A stretch of 64,000 nt of DNA from Fluviicola sp. GTDB lineage: Bacteria; Bacteroidota; Bacteroidia; Flavobacteriales_D; Crocinitomicaceae. The stretch spans positions 260,634-324,633 of the forward strand of contig JAGOAZ010000001.1 in NCBI GenBank assembly GCA_017983675.1, given 5' to 3'. Both the position numbers and the translations under genes were made by a program. This document shows, piece by piece, positions 55,400 through 64,000 of the stretch (positions within the stretch are counted from its first letter, which is position 1; every line of letters starts with the position of its first letter). The notes beneath the pieces were generated by a model. It ran no database searches and had not been told where the DNA came from. It worked only from the letters and a program-made list of their open reading frames with translations.

Positions 55400-56549
55400 A
55401 TGGCAAAAATATTGATCATAGATGATGAACGCGCCATTCGAAGAGCGTTGCGCGAAATTCTTGAATTTGAAGGATATCAAGTTGACGAGGCAGAAAATGG
55501 AATGATGGGAATTGAATGTGTGAAAAACGCAACCTACGACGTCATTTTTTGTGATATCAAAATGCCACAAATGGACGGAATGGAAGTCTTGGAGCAATTG
55601 ATGCTACTCAAAGTAGAATCACCAGTCATCATGATTTCTGGTCATGGATCGATTGAAAATGCTGTCGATGCACTGAAAAAAGGTGCTTTTGATTTCATCG
55701 AGAAACCATTGGATTTAAACCGCATTTTAGTGACCATTCGCAATGCGAAAGAGCGTTTGGTGTTAGTAGAAGAAACGCAGCAACTCAAAACAACGGTAAA
55801 GAAATTCAAAGGTTCAGCGATTATCGGTGAATCAGAAGGGATTTTGAAAATCAAAGAAATGATTGAAAAAGTCGCGCCGTCTGATGCACGTGTGTTGATT
55901 ACTGGCGAAAATGGAACTGGAAAAGAATTGGTTGCTCGCTCTATGCATGAATTTTCCAACCGCAAAAAAGCGCCGTTCGTTGAAGTGAATTGTGCTGCAA
56001 TTCCTGGTGAGTTGATTGAAAGCGAGTTGTTTGGTCATGAAAAAGGAGCGTTTACATCAGCTGTAAAAGATAAAAAAGGCAAGTTTGAATTGGCCAATGG
56101 CGGAACCTTATTCTTAGACGAAATTGGCGACATGAGTTTGTCCGCGCAAGCGAAAGTGCTGCGTGCGTTGCAAGAAAATGTCATTCAACGCGTAGGCGGA
56201 GAGCGTGATATCAAAGTAGATGCACGCATTGTTGCAGCGACGAACAAAGATTTGCGCAAGGAAATTGAAGCGGGTCGTTTTCGCGAGGATTTGTACCACC
56301 GTTTAGCAGTAATATTGATTCACGTTCCAGCTCTCAATGACCGCAGAGACGATATTCCACTATTAGCAGAGAATTTTATGACCTTGATTTGTTCCGAGCA
56401 TGGTGTTCCTCGAAAATCCTTTTCAGATGCAGCATTGTTGGCATTGCAAAAAACGGATTGGACAGGAAATATCCGCGAGTTACGCAACATAGTTGAACGC
56501 TTAATCATACTTTGTGGTCAAGAAATTTCAGGGGAAGAAGTAAATATGT

Positions 56550-56572
<23 letters not shown>
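55400..56572 (+). CDS. Sigma-54-interacting response regulator without HTH
   Basis: 390 residues. Receiver domain (1-120) with acidic pocket DDE at 8-10 and phosphoacceptor D52; AAA+ domain (about 145-375) with Walker A GENGTGKE near 168-175, the sigma-54 loop ELFGHEKGAFTSAV near 208-221, Walker B LFLDEIGDM near 238, and R-finger region. It stops at ANPKGK with no Fis-type HTH, which the NtrC family normally carries. From memory short REC-AAA+ forms of about 386 residues are standard in Flavobacteriia. The stop codon lies 4 bp before a (TTAG)n tract. Confidence 0.88.
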
Positions 56573-56672
<100 letters not shown>

Positions 56673-56819
56673 TAATTGTTTCCACCTATTTAATTCGCTT
56701 TAATTCGTTGATTTCGGCATAAAAGACGAACAAATCATTAGAAATCTAAATCGAAATTTATAGTTTTTTAAAGATATAGAATAAGGAAAAAAAGATTTAA
56801 GATTTAGGTAATGGATAAG

Positions 56820-56880
56820 GATTAAAAACAAAAACCCAGTTTCATCATCTAAAAATAGAGAGAGGATTTACTGGGTATCG
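56820..56880 (-). ncRNA. Candidate small structured RNA next to the Abi-like gene
   Basis: Minus-strand signals in the right order and spacing: TAAATTTG (56893-56886, matches TAnnTTTG), then ACCCAGT (56876-56870) that pairs with ACTGGGT (56840-56834), then TTTTTGTTTTT. Inside the 29-nt loop a second helix is possible (ATC-C-TCT with AGA-T-GAT). Predicted RNA about 50-60 nt. No -33 TTG at ideal spacing. There is no open frame with a start of useful size in it. It lies 55 bp upstream of the HEPN gene and is transcribed away from it. Confidence 0.55.
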
Positions 56881-56885
56881 CATAG

Positions 56886-56893
56886 CAAATTTA
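56886..56893 (-). promoter_or_regulatory. -7 element of the small RNA candidate
   Basis: On the minus strand TAAATTTG, seven to ten bases before the first stem arm ATACCCAGT. Confidence 0.5.
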
Positions 56894-56933
56894 CAAAAAA
56901 AAACTTATCTTACATTAGATTAAATAATATTTT

Positions 56934-57575
56934 ATGCAATTTGATGAATTAGAGCGTTTGTTTTCCAAGAGTCGTTTAGATACATATTATAGAATTTTCC
57001 CCAATGATAAAGAAAAAGCAATTTCTTATTATCAATTAAATATTCAAATTTCTGAAGCATTATATCCTTTGCTTTCAAGTTTTGAAATTGTTTTAAGAAA
57101 TTCTATTCATAATTCTTTTTCAATACATTTTAAATCAGAAAATTGGTTTGAACAAATAAAATATCCAGAGTTAATAGATCAAATTAACATTGCTAAATCT
57201 AAAATAGCATTATCTAATAAAGCATATAGTATTGATAAATTAGTCTCTGAATTAACATTAGGTTTTTGGACAATGTTACTTAATAAAAAATATGCGAAAG
57301 ATTTTTGGAAACCATTAATGTTTGTTTTTCCAATGATTTCAAAAGAACAAAAGCAAAGAAGCTTAATAGCATACAAATTAAATAATACACGAAAATTTAG
57401 AAATAGAATTTTTCATTTTGAACCAATATGTAATGATTTGAAAATGTTATCATTAAATCATCAAACGATTCTTGAGTTATTGAAATGGATTAATACAGAT
57501 ATAGTCTTATGGACAAGCCAAATTGATCGATTCGAAATTTTATTTGAAAAAATCAGACAAAATAAACCTAGCTAA
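56934..57575 (+). CDS. HEPN-fold Abi-like (abortive infection) protein
   Basis: 213 residues, nearly all helical, strongly AT-rich unlike the flanking genes. Landmarks of the Abi-like family: EALYPLLSSFEIVLRNSIHN near 41-60, LTLGFWTMLLNKKYA near 107-121, and FRNRIFHFEPI near 155-165, whose RNxxxH (R156, H161) is the catalytic signature of HEPN ribonucleases. Predicted RNase toxin that could stop translation in infected cells. The gene sits between two copies of a direct repeat and beside a candidate antisense-strand small RNA. AbiF-type HEPN proteins are reported to be controlled by a neighbouring structured RNA; here this is a hypothesis. Alternative: another HEPN toxin family. Confidence 0.75.
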   Translation: MQFDELERLFSKSRLDTYYRIFPNDKEKAISYYQLNIQISEALYPLLSSFEIVLRNSIHNSFSIHFKSENWFEQIKYPELIDQINIAKSKIALSNKAYSIDKLVSELTLGFWTMLLNKKYAKDFWKPLMFVFPMISKEQKQRSLIAYKLNNTRKFRNRIFHFEPICNDLKMLSLNHQTILELLKWINTDIVLWTSQIDRFEILFEKIRQNKPS

Positions 57576-57590
57576 TATATAATTATACTC

Positions 57591-57713
<123 letters not shown>

Positions 57714-57825
57714 TTTTGAATTTTCACATCTTTTAAATCAAAAGATAAAATAACAAAAGGATCAGTTTCTCTTGAATTAGTTTTAGAAATATTTTTTTGC
57801 TAAATTTATTTAAACAAACAGTATT

Positions 57826-58665
57826 ATGATGAACTTTTCTATCTTTCCTAAATCAATTTGTGTAACAATTTTACTGTTTATTTTTCCAGTTGTCAGCTTT
57901 TCACAACGTGCTGAAGTTAAATTGCAGTATAGAGTAGGAATTCCTTTAAACCGGTTAGATAAATTAGATTTACCCCAAGATGATAACGGATTTTATATCA
58001 ACGGTATCAGAAGTATTCAATCGATAATGGATCAAGGGTGGAAATTTAATTTTAAATATAATTTCTCAAAAAAATATTTGCTATTTTTCAACATCAATCT
58101 CGAACAATCATTTTCAAAAGACTACTTGCATATTTTTGTTCCTCAACCAATCGAAAACATTCTAATAAAACAAAACAGAACAGTATTGGGTTTAGGGATT
58201 AAAAAGCAATTTCGTATTTATAAAGATGCATTTAGGATTGAACTTGGTGCAGAAATGACGTTTAGAAATAGTTCATTTGATAAATCATCTTATTCTGGTA
58301 AATTAAGTGAAACTTATTATGACTGGATGAAATATTCTTACGATATAGATATTTATGACGAACAGCCTATTAACTTCCCTTCGAAATCTGGATATCAAAA
58401 GAAAAAAGTAAACGGCAATTATAATTTGTCATTATTATTTCCAATAAATAATCGTTTATTATTGAATGTGGATTTTGAGTATACAGGAGGATTAATTTAT
58501 TATTACTCATCAATCTATTCATCATATATTTACACTGAAAATCCAGATACTCCTTCTCAAATCAATACTTTTCAACAACCTGTTAATTATATTAAAAAGA
58601 GTTATTTATATGCAGGAATAGGAATTTCATATAAATTCAATATCGATAAAAAATGGTTTGATTAA
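57826..58665 (+). CDS. Hypothetical AT-rich exported barrel-like protein
   Basis: 279 residues (start could also be the second ATG). Signal peptide (MNFSIFPKSICVTILLFIFPVVSFS). The mature part is rich in aromatic residues and alternating strands (VKLQYRVGIPLNRL, FKYNFSKKYLLFFNINLEQS, YAGIGISYKFN at the C-terminus), a pattern of small outer-membrane barrels. Base composition is as AT-rich as the HEPN gene. It lies outside the direct repeats but in the same low-GC patch. No family recognised. Confidence 0.6.
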   Translation: MMNFSIFPKSICVTILLFIFPVVSFSQRAEVKLQYRVGIPLNRLDKLDLPQDDNGFYINGIRSIQSIMDQGWKFNFKYNFSKKYLLFFNINLEQSFSKDYLHIFVPQPIENILIKQNRTVLGLGIKKQFRIYKDAFRIELGAEMTFRNSSFDKSSYSGKLSETYYDWMKYSYDIDIYDEQPINFPSKSGYQKKKVNGNYNLSLLFPINNRLLLNVDFEYTGGLIYYYSSIYSSYIYTENPDTPSQINTFQQPVNYIKKSYLYAGIGISYKFNIDKKWFD

Positions 58666-58698
58666 AGAAAATCAAAAATATGTTATATGTTCTTTAAT

Positions 58699-59991
58699 TT
58701 AACCCTTCAATCGCTCCAACAACAACGTAGCTAATTGCGTAGCGGTAGCTTCACGGCTGTACTTGTTGATTGCTGACGGAATGTTTTCGTTCTTGAAATC
58801 TGAAGACAACATGGTTTTCAACTGGGTATAAACACCTTCATAATCATGGTTTTCAACGATAGCGGAAGATTGTACTTCGTTGATGATTGCTGCGGCATCA
58901 CCTTTTGTTTTTCCTAAAACAAGCACTTGATTTCCGGATGCAAGGTATTCCATTAATTTTCCAGAAACCAATAATTCAGCATTGTCTTGAATCGGCAAAC
59001 AATTCAACAACACATCTGCGTTTTTCATTTCTTGCAACGCAGCTTGGTGACTTACTTTTCCGTGAATATCAACGATTAAATTGGGTATTGCTTGTAAGGC
59101 ATCTGTGATTTCTTCGGCAACACTTCCTACAACTACAAAACGAAGTTTGAGGGAAGTTTCAGCTAACAATTGTTGAATTGCTGCGCAAACAATTTGATAC
59201 GGTTGATTACTCGTCCAAACGCCAATATGGCAAATCGTTTTTTCAACGTATCGCGTCGTCGTTAATCCCGTGAAGGAAGCAACATCAAATCCATTGTGGA
59301 TGTAAAATATCTTTGATTCATCCGTTTTTGTCGCTAACAACTTTTTCATGGTCGGTCCAACAGTTAGCACAGTATCCGAATGTGTTAAGACGGCTTTTTC
59401 GAGTCGTGCATCTTTTTTATCTGCAAAACCAAAACGCTTGAACAGTTTGTTGTAATAAACTTCTCTCCAAGGATCGCGGAAATCACTGACCCAATGAATA
59501 TTGAATTGTTGTTTTAATGCTAGACCAATCAAATGTGTTGAGTGGGGAGGACCTGTCGTGATGACAAAATCGATGTTTTCTGAAGCAATGATTTTCGCAG
59601 CAACAGGAAGTGCTTTTTTGTTCCAACCCACGCGTGCATCGGGAACAAATAAATTGGCACGAATAGATCCTGCGATTTTATCGATGAGTGTTTTTTTCTT
59701 GCTTCCAAAATCACCAACAGGAATATGACCTTTGGTCGAACCCGATTTGATCAGTGAATACAATTTCAACAATTGAAAACCACCAGCTGAATGTAGGACT
59801 TGAATTCCTTCGGTATGCTTCAATAATGAAGCATCGTATGCCGGATATGCCGCACTTTTTGGATCGATGGTCAACACAATTGGTTCGATTCCATTTGCTT
59901 TCAAGTACTTTGCAAAGTACATCCAACGTTGCACACCAGAACCACCACTTGGCGGCCAATAATAACTGATGATTAACGCTTTTTTACCCAT
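58699..59991 (-). CDS. Glycosyltransferase (GT-B, family 4-like)
   Basis: 430 residues. N-terminal donor/acceptor half with ISYYWPPSGGSGVQRWMYF near 8-26, and the C-terminal half with CHIGVWTSNQPYQIVCAAI near 250-268 and the GT-B motif LVSGKLMEYLASGNQVLVLGK near 353-373. Probably an envelope polysaccharide transferase. Overlaps alaS by 8 bp. Confidence 0.87.
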   Translation of the reverse strand: MGKKALIISYYWPPSGGSGVQRWMYFAKYLKANGIEPIVLTIDPKSAAYPAYDASLLKHTEGIQVLHSAGGFQLLKLYSLIKSGSTKGHIPVGDFGSKKKTLIDKIAGSIRANLFVPDARVGWNKKALPVAAKIIASENIDFVITTGPPHSTHLIGLALKQQFNIHWVSDFRDPWREVYYNKLFKRFGFADKKDARLEKAVLTHSDTVLTVGPTMKKLLATKTDESKIFYIHNGFDVASFTGLTTTRYVEKTICHIGVWTSNQPYQIVCAAIQQLLAETSLKLRFVVVGSVAEEITDALQAIPNLIVDIHGKVSHQAALQEMKNADVLLNCLPIQDNAELLVSGKLMEYLASGNQVLVLGKTKGDAAAIINEVQSSAIVENHDYEGVYTQLKTMLSSDFKNENIPSAINKYSREATATQLATLLLERLKG

Positions 59992-62602
59992 TCATCAACG
60001 CTTTAGCAGCTTCTATTGCTGCTGGAATTCCTGCTGGATTTTTCCCACCTGCGGTTGCGAAAAACGCTTGTCCGCCACCGCCACCTTGTATGTGCGATGC
60101 GACTGCTTTCACCATGTTTCCTGCATTCCAGTTTTTCGAACTTACTAATTGTTCGTCTACTAAAATACTGATGGCGCATTTGTCTTCGTCCGTTGAACCA
60201 ATGATGGCAACCAAGTTGTTGACTTCGCCTTTCAATTGGAACAAAATGTCTTTCACCGAAGCGGTATCGAGTGCAATGCTTGCAACCAAGAATGAAAAGT
60301 CACCGTTGTTTTCTATCGTATTTTTTAATTCTGCTTTGATGATTTTAGCTTGCGCTTGTTTCAAACTGTCAATTTGTTTTTGTAGCGCATTGTTTTTTGT
60401 GATCAAATCATCAACAGCTTTGGTCACGTCTTTCGGATTGCGCAACAAGTCATTAACAGCTTTCAATTGCTTTTCTTGGTCGTTAAAATATGTTTCAACT
60501 GCCAAGTTCGTCATTGCTTCGATTCGTCGAATTCCAGCTGCTACTGCGCCTTCACTTTGTATTTTGAACAAGCTAATTTCACCGGTTTGTTGTACATGCG
60601 TTCCACCACACAATTCGACTGAATCGCCAAATTGAATGACACGTACAGCATCGCCATATTTTTCACCAAACAACGCCATCGCACCCATTGCTTTCGCATC
60701 TTCGATTGGGTAATCGCGTTTTTCGTTCAACGGTAAATTTGCTTTTATTTCACCAATAACAAGTGCTTCGATTTGCGCTAATTCTTCGTCTGTAACTTTC
60801 GAGAAGTGTGAAAAGTCAAAACGCAAATAGTTAGGATTCACCAACGACCCTTTTTGCTCGACATGTGTACCCAAAACATTTCGTAATGCTTTGTGCAACA
60901 AATGTGTCGCAGAGTGATTGTATGTTGTCAATGCTCTGTTCGTTTGCTGAATCGAAGCTTCAAAAGAAAGCGCCGGATTTGCAGGTAATTTTTCAGAAAG
61001 GTGAATGATTAAATTGTTTTCTTTTTTGGTGTCAAAAATAGCAATGGTTTCACCGTTACTTGTGAGTTGACCGCTATCACCAACTTGTCCACCACCTTCT
61101 GGATAAAAAGGAGTTTGATCAAAAACTAATTGATAAAACGTTTTTTGTTTTTGCGTTACTTTTCGGTATTTGATGATTTGAACTGTCGCTGTTTTTTCAT
61201 CGTAACCAATAAACTTTGTTGGAGCATCCGGGTGAACTTGCACCCAATCGTCCGTTTCAATAGCTGTTGCAGCACGCGAGCGATCTTTTTGTTTTGTTAA
61301 TTCTTCGTTGAAACCTGCTTCATCAACAGCAATATTGTTTTCACGAGCAATCAAATCGGTTAAATCGAACGGAAAACCAAAGGTATCGTATAATTCAAAA
61401 ACAGCTGATCCAGTTAAAACTGCTAGTCCGTTATTTTTTGCTTGTTCGATCAAATTGTCAATGCGTTTCAATCCTTGTTCCAAGGTTCTGAAAAACGACA
61501 ATTCTTCTTCGCGAATGACTTTTTCAATGATGTCTTTTTGATTCATTAACTCTTGGAAAGATTCACCCATAATTTGTCCAAGGACAACAGATAAATCTGC
61601 TAAAAATGGTTCTTTCAGTCCCAAGGTTTGATATCCGTAACGAACAGCTCTGCGCAAGATTCGGCGAATGACATAACCCGCTCCAGTGTTGGAAGGAAGT
61701 TGACCATCAGCAATTGAAAAAGCAATCGCACGCACGTGATCCGCAATAACGCGTAAGGCGATGTCGGTTGTTTCGTTAGCGCCATATTTTTTAGCGGACA
61801 CTTTTTCCATGTGTTGAATCAACGCTTGGAATAAGTCAATATCGTAGTTGGAAGTTTTGTCTTGCAAGGTCATAGCTAAACGCTCCAATCCCATACCTGT
61901 ATCGACATGCGTAGCAGGTAATTTCTCTAAACTTCCATCTGCTTTGCGGTTGAACTGCATGAAAACGTTGTTCCAGATTTCAATTACTTGTGGGTGGTCC
62001 TCGTTGACAAATTGTTTTCCGTCAGTTAGCGCACGTTCTGCAGCAGGGCGGTTATCGACATGGATTTCGGTACAAGGTCCACAAGGTCCTGTGTCACCCA
62101 TTTCCCAGAAGTTATCTTTTTTCGAAGCCAAGATAATGCGGTCTTCAGCAATGTATTTTTTCCAGATTGCAATCGATTCTTCGTCAGCAGGAACGCCGTC
62201 TTTGGCATCACCTTCAAAAACAGTGACGTACAAACGATCTTTTGGGATTTTGTAGACTTCCGTCAACAATTCCCACGCCCAACCAACTGCTTCTTCTTTG
62301 AAGTAGTCGCCAAACGACCAGTTCCCAAGCATTTCAAACATGGTGTGGTGGTAGGTATCGACCCCAACTTCTTCCAAATCGTTGTGTTTCCCAGAAACAC
62401 GCAAACATTTTTGTGAGTTGGCGACACGTGGATTTTTCGGAACGGCGTTACCTAAGAAAAAATCTTTAAACTGATTCATTCCTGCGTTGGTAAACATCAA
62501 CGTTGGATCGTTTTTTACGACCATTGGTGCAGAAGGAACAATTTCATGTCCTTTCGAAGCGAAAAATTCAAAAAAGTGTCGGCGTATTTCTTGTACTGTC
62601 AT
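59984..62602 (-). CDS. alaS: Alanyl-tRNA synthetase
   Basis: 872 residues. Class II synthetase: N-terminal core (FFEFFASKGHEIVPSAPMV near 11-29, NAGMNQFKDFFLG near 38-50), editing domain with HSATHLLHKAL near 577-587 and CGGTHV near 677-682, and a C-terminal DHHA1 domain with a GGGGGQA motif near 843-849. All domains present. Confidence 0.97.
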   Translation of the reverse strand: MTVQEIRRHFFEFFASKGHEIVPSAPMVVKNDPTLMFTNAGMNQFKDFFLGNAVPKNPRVANSQKCLRVSGKHNDLEEVGVDTYHHTMFEMLGNWSFGDYFKEEAVGWAWELLTEVYKIPKDRLYVTVFEGDAKDGVPADEESIAIWKKYIAEDRIILASKKDNFWEMGDTGPCGPCTEIHVDNRPAAERALTDGKQFVNEDHPQVIEIWNNVFMQFNRKADGSLEKLPATHVDTGMGLERLAMTLQDKTSNYDIDLFQALIQHMEKVSAKKYGANETTDIALRVIADHVRAIAFSIADGQLPSNTGAGYVIRRILRRAVRYGYQTLGLKEPFLADLSVVLGQIMGESFQELMNQKDIIEKVIREEELSFFRTLEQGLKRIDNLIEQAKNNGLAVLTGSAVFELYDTFGFPFDLTDLIARENNIAVDEAGFNEELTKQKDRSRAATAIETDDWVQVHPDAPTKFIGYDEKTATVQIIKYRKVTQKQKTFYQLVFDQTPFYPEGGGQVGDSGQLTSNGETIAIFDTKKENNLIIHLSEKLPANPALSFEASIQQTNRALTTYNHSATHLLHKALRNVLGTHVEQKGSLVNPNYLRFDFSHFSKVTDEELAQIEALVIGEIKANLPLNEKRDYPIEDAKAMGAMALFGEKYGDAVRVIQFGDSVELCGGTHVQQTGEISLFKIQSEGAVAAGIRRIEAMTNLAVETYFNDQEKQLKAVNDLLRNPKDVTKAVDDLITKNNALQKQIDSLKQAQAKIIKAELKNTIENNGDFSFLVASIALDTASVKDILFQLKGEVNNLVAIIGSTDEDKCAISILVDEQLVSSKNWNAGNMVKAVASHIQGGGGGQAFFATAGGKNPAGIPAAIEAAKALMNG

Positions 62603-62749
62603 TATCTGTTACTTTTGGACGAAGTCCTATTCGAAGTCCCGCAAATTTAGTGTATTTCCCTTATTTTTAATCCCTTTTCCACGAAATATATTCACAATTT
62701 GCACCCGCTTATCAACGGAACGTATTCAGATAAATCAAAAACGCATAGT

Positions 62750-64000
62750 TTACTCTGGTTTTGCGTACAACAAGCGAATCAATTTGAAGTATGAAACACC
62801 TGCTAATACCGATAAAGACGCCATGACCCAGAAATTCTCAAGCATGTCATGAAAAAAGGTGTAATCAGTCACCCACTCACCACATTTGTCGTTGTGTTCA
62901 TATAGTGTTAAATTGTCTAACAAAAGAATCACTAAAAGCGGAATAATAGGCGCAACAAAATACCCCAAATTGAATAAAATACTTGTGAATTTTTTGTTCC
63001 AATTGTTGTTTAAACTAATCCATGTTAAATATAAAATTGCAAATCCGACAAACAGGTATTGACTCAAATAGAGCAAGGAAGAAGTTGCATTTAACATAGC
63101 GAAAAGGAAAGTAAACATGAAGTTGACGATCATTAATCCGCCAAAAATCGGGATACTAAGCACAAATTGAATCAATGGAGTAAATTCAAATAACACGAAA
63201 GCATACGCAATAATCAAACTAATTACAACGACAAAATAAAGCGAGAATCCATCAGTTACAGGAAGTTGAGCAATGCGTAAATTATCATAAAATGTATCCA
63301 ATTTTTCGTTGTTAAAACAAAATGGCGCTTGTTTTTCAAGTGTAACGTAATTTTCCAAGGAACCATTATGAAACGATAATAATTGTTTGTTTTTCAGTAT
63401 TAATTCGGGCCATGCATTTTTATTGACCAATTGAAAGTTGAACGAATGAAAATTGTTTGCAATGAAATAATTTGTTAAGATTTTTTCATCGATGAAATGG
63501 GGGATTTCATAGGCGGATAATATTTCTTTAAAAGCGCGAATAGTTGTTTCAATTCCTCGTTTATCTTTATTATCAAGTAATTGATGAATAGCTGCGATAT
63601 CAGTCATTTTTTCGGTTTCCTCATCTCTTTCGTAATAATACACAGATTTTGTTGCGAAAAAGTTCTCGTCGTATGTACGTGCAGCATAATTGTACAAACT
63701 TTCAAAATGTATGCTTGAATCGTTGTTGAAGCGGTGGAAACGAGCAATGTAATCGTTGTATTCCCAATCACAATTTGTTTTCATCTTTTCCGAACCTAAG
63801 GTGTAAAACTGAATGAGTTTACCGTCAATGATAGCGTTGTTTTCTGGAACTTGTTTCGGAAAGTAATCTTTCTTCTTAAATTTCAGCCCTTTCGGATTTG
63901 GCTCGACATCATTCATGTCAAAATAAGCAACCGGAAAGGGGGCAGGGTACGAGCGATTTACCAGTGAATAATTACTGCTTCCATCAGGTAAAAATGCCAT
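62750..64000 (-). CDS. Hypothetical membrane protein, probably cut at the window edge
   Basis: 416 residues visible. The frame reads to the last base; the Met at 64000 may be the start or an internal residue. The N-terminal two thirds is soluble (one region begins DGSSNYSLVNRSYPAPFPVA), and the C-terminal third has about five hydrophobic segments (FSLYFVVVISLIIAYAFVLF near 255-274, then others to the end). No family recognised. Confidence 0.6.
   Translation of the reverse strand: MAFLPDGSSNYSLVNRSYPAPFPVAYFDMNDVEPNPKGLKFKKKDYFPKQVPENNAIIDGKLIQFYTLGSEKMKTNCDWEYNDYIARFHRFNNDSSIHFESLYNYAARTYDENFFATKSVYYYERDEETEKMTDIAAIHQLLDNKDKRGIETTIRAFKEILSAYEIPHFIDEKILTNYFIANNFHSFNFQLVNKNAWPELILKNKQLLSFHNGSLENYVTLEKQAPFCFNNEKLDTFYDNLRIAQLPVTDGFSLYFVVVISLIIAYAFVLFEFTPLIQFVLSIPIFGGLMIVNFMFTFLFAMLNATSSLLYLSQYLFVGFAILYLTWISLNNNWNKKFTSILFNLGYFVAPIIPLLVILLLDNLTLYEHNDKCGEWVTDYTFFHDMLENFWVMASLSVLAGVSYFKLIRLLYAKPE

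Overview
The window is chromosomal DNA of a Gram-negative Bacteroidota bacterium, most likely order Flavobacteriales (a Fluviicola/Crocinitomicaceae-like relative; genus not determinable by eye). Evidence: low GC; repeated TAnnTTTG (-7) promoter elements just upstream of starts; a C-terminal T9SS-type sorting domain on a secreted VCBS-repeat protein; a PorV-like outer-membrane protein; DnaG without the usual zinc ligands; DnaJ with two instead of four CxxCxGxG motifs; and an NtrC-like regulator with no C-terminal HTH. As far as I recall, the last three are lineage traits of Flavobacteriia.

Layout. (1) 1-2400 is the most rearranged part: a repeat array (1-1000), a 3'-truncated rhuM-like gene, and a minus-strand tRNA cluster Arg(TCT)-Pro(TGG)-Ser(GCT). 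Fragments of the tRNA-Arg 3' end lie in the repeats on its left, and two extra copies of its 5' end lie in a 65-66 bp repeat on its right. (2) 2500-32400 is mostly housekeeping: phospholipid acylation, pabB-tilS, a DsbD pair, recG, rsmE, holA, prfC, ung, outer-membrane/T9SS genes, a DUF349 protein, a glycosyltransferase, hemE, an OmpA protein, and 5-formyl-THF cyclo-ligase. Small accessory items are a stand-alone HsdR_N-type PD-(D/E)xK protein and an orphan Phd/YefM antitoxin with a TGTACA operator. (3) 32500-56570 carries a SulP transporter with a beta-carbonic anhydrase, AlkD, a VWA protein, pyrophosphatase, MscS, dnaG, U32 protease-like, prenyl synthase, rlmN, an LtaS-like protein, grpE-dnaJ, a CPBP protease, an ABC-2 exporter, Ppx/GppA and the sigma-54 regulator. 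(4) 56550-58670 is a small AT-rich accessory insertion. (5) 58700-64000 has a glycosyltransferase, alaS and a membrane protein cut by the window edge.

The best candidate for an interesting system is in 56550-57715. A HEPN-type Abi-like gene (RNxxxH motif) and a divergent small RNA candidate (TAAATTTG promoter, 7-bp-based hairpin, U-rich terminator) lie together between two direct copies of the regulator gene's last bases plus a (TTAG)n tract. This has the look of a compact HEPN toxin / ncRNA defence cassette of the AbiF kind inserted at the 3' end of a housekeeping gene. The pairing is read from the sequence; the functional interpretation is inference.
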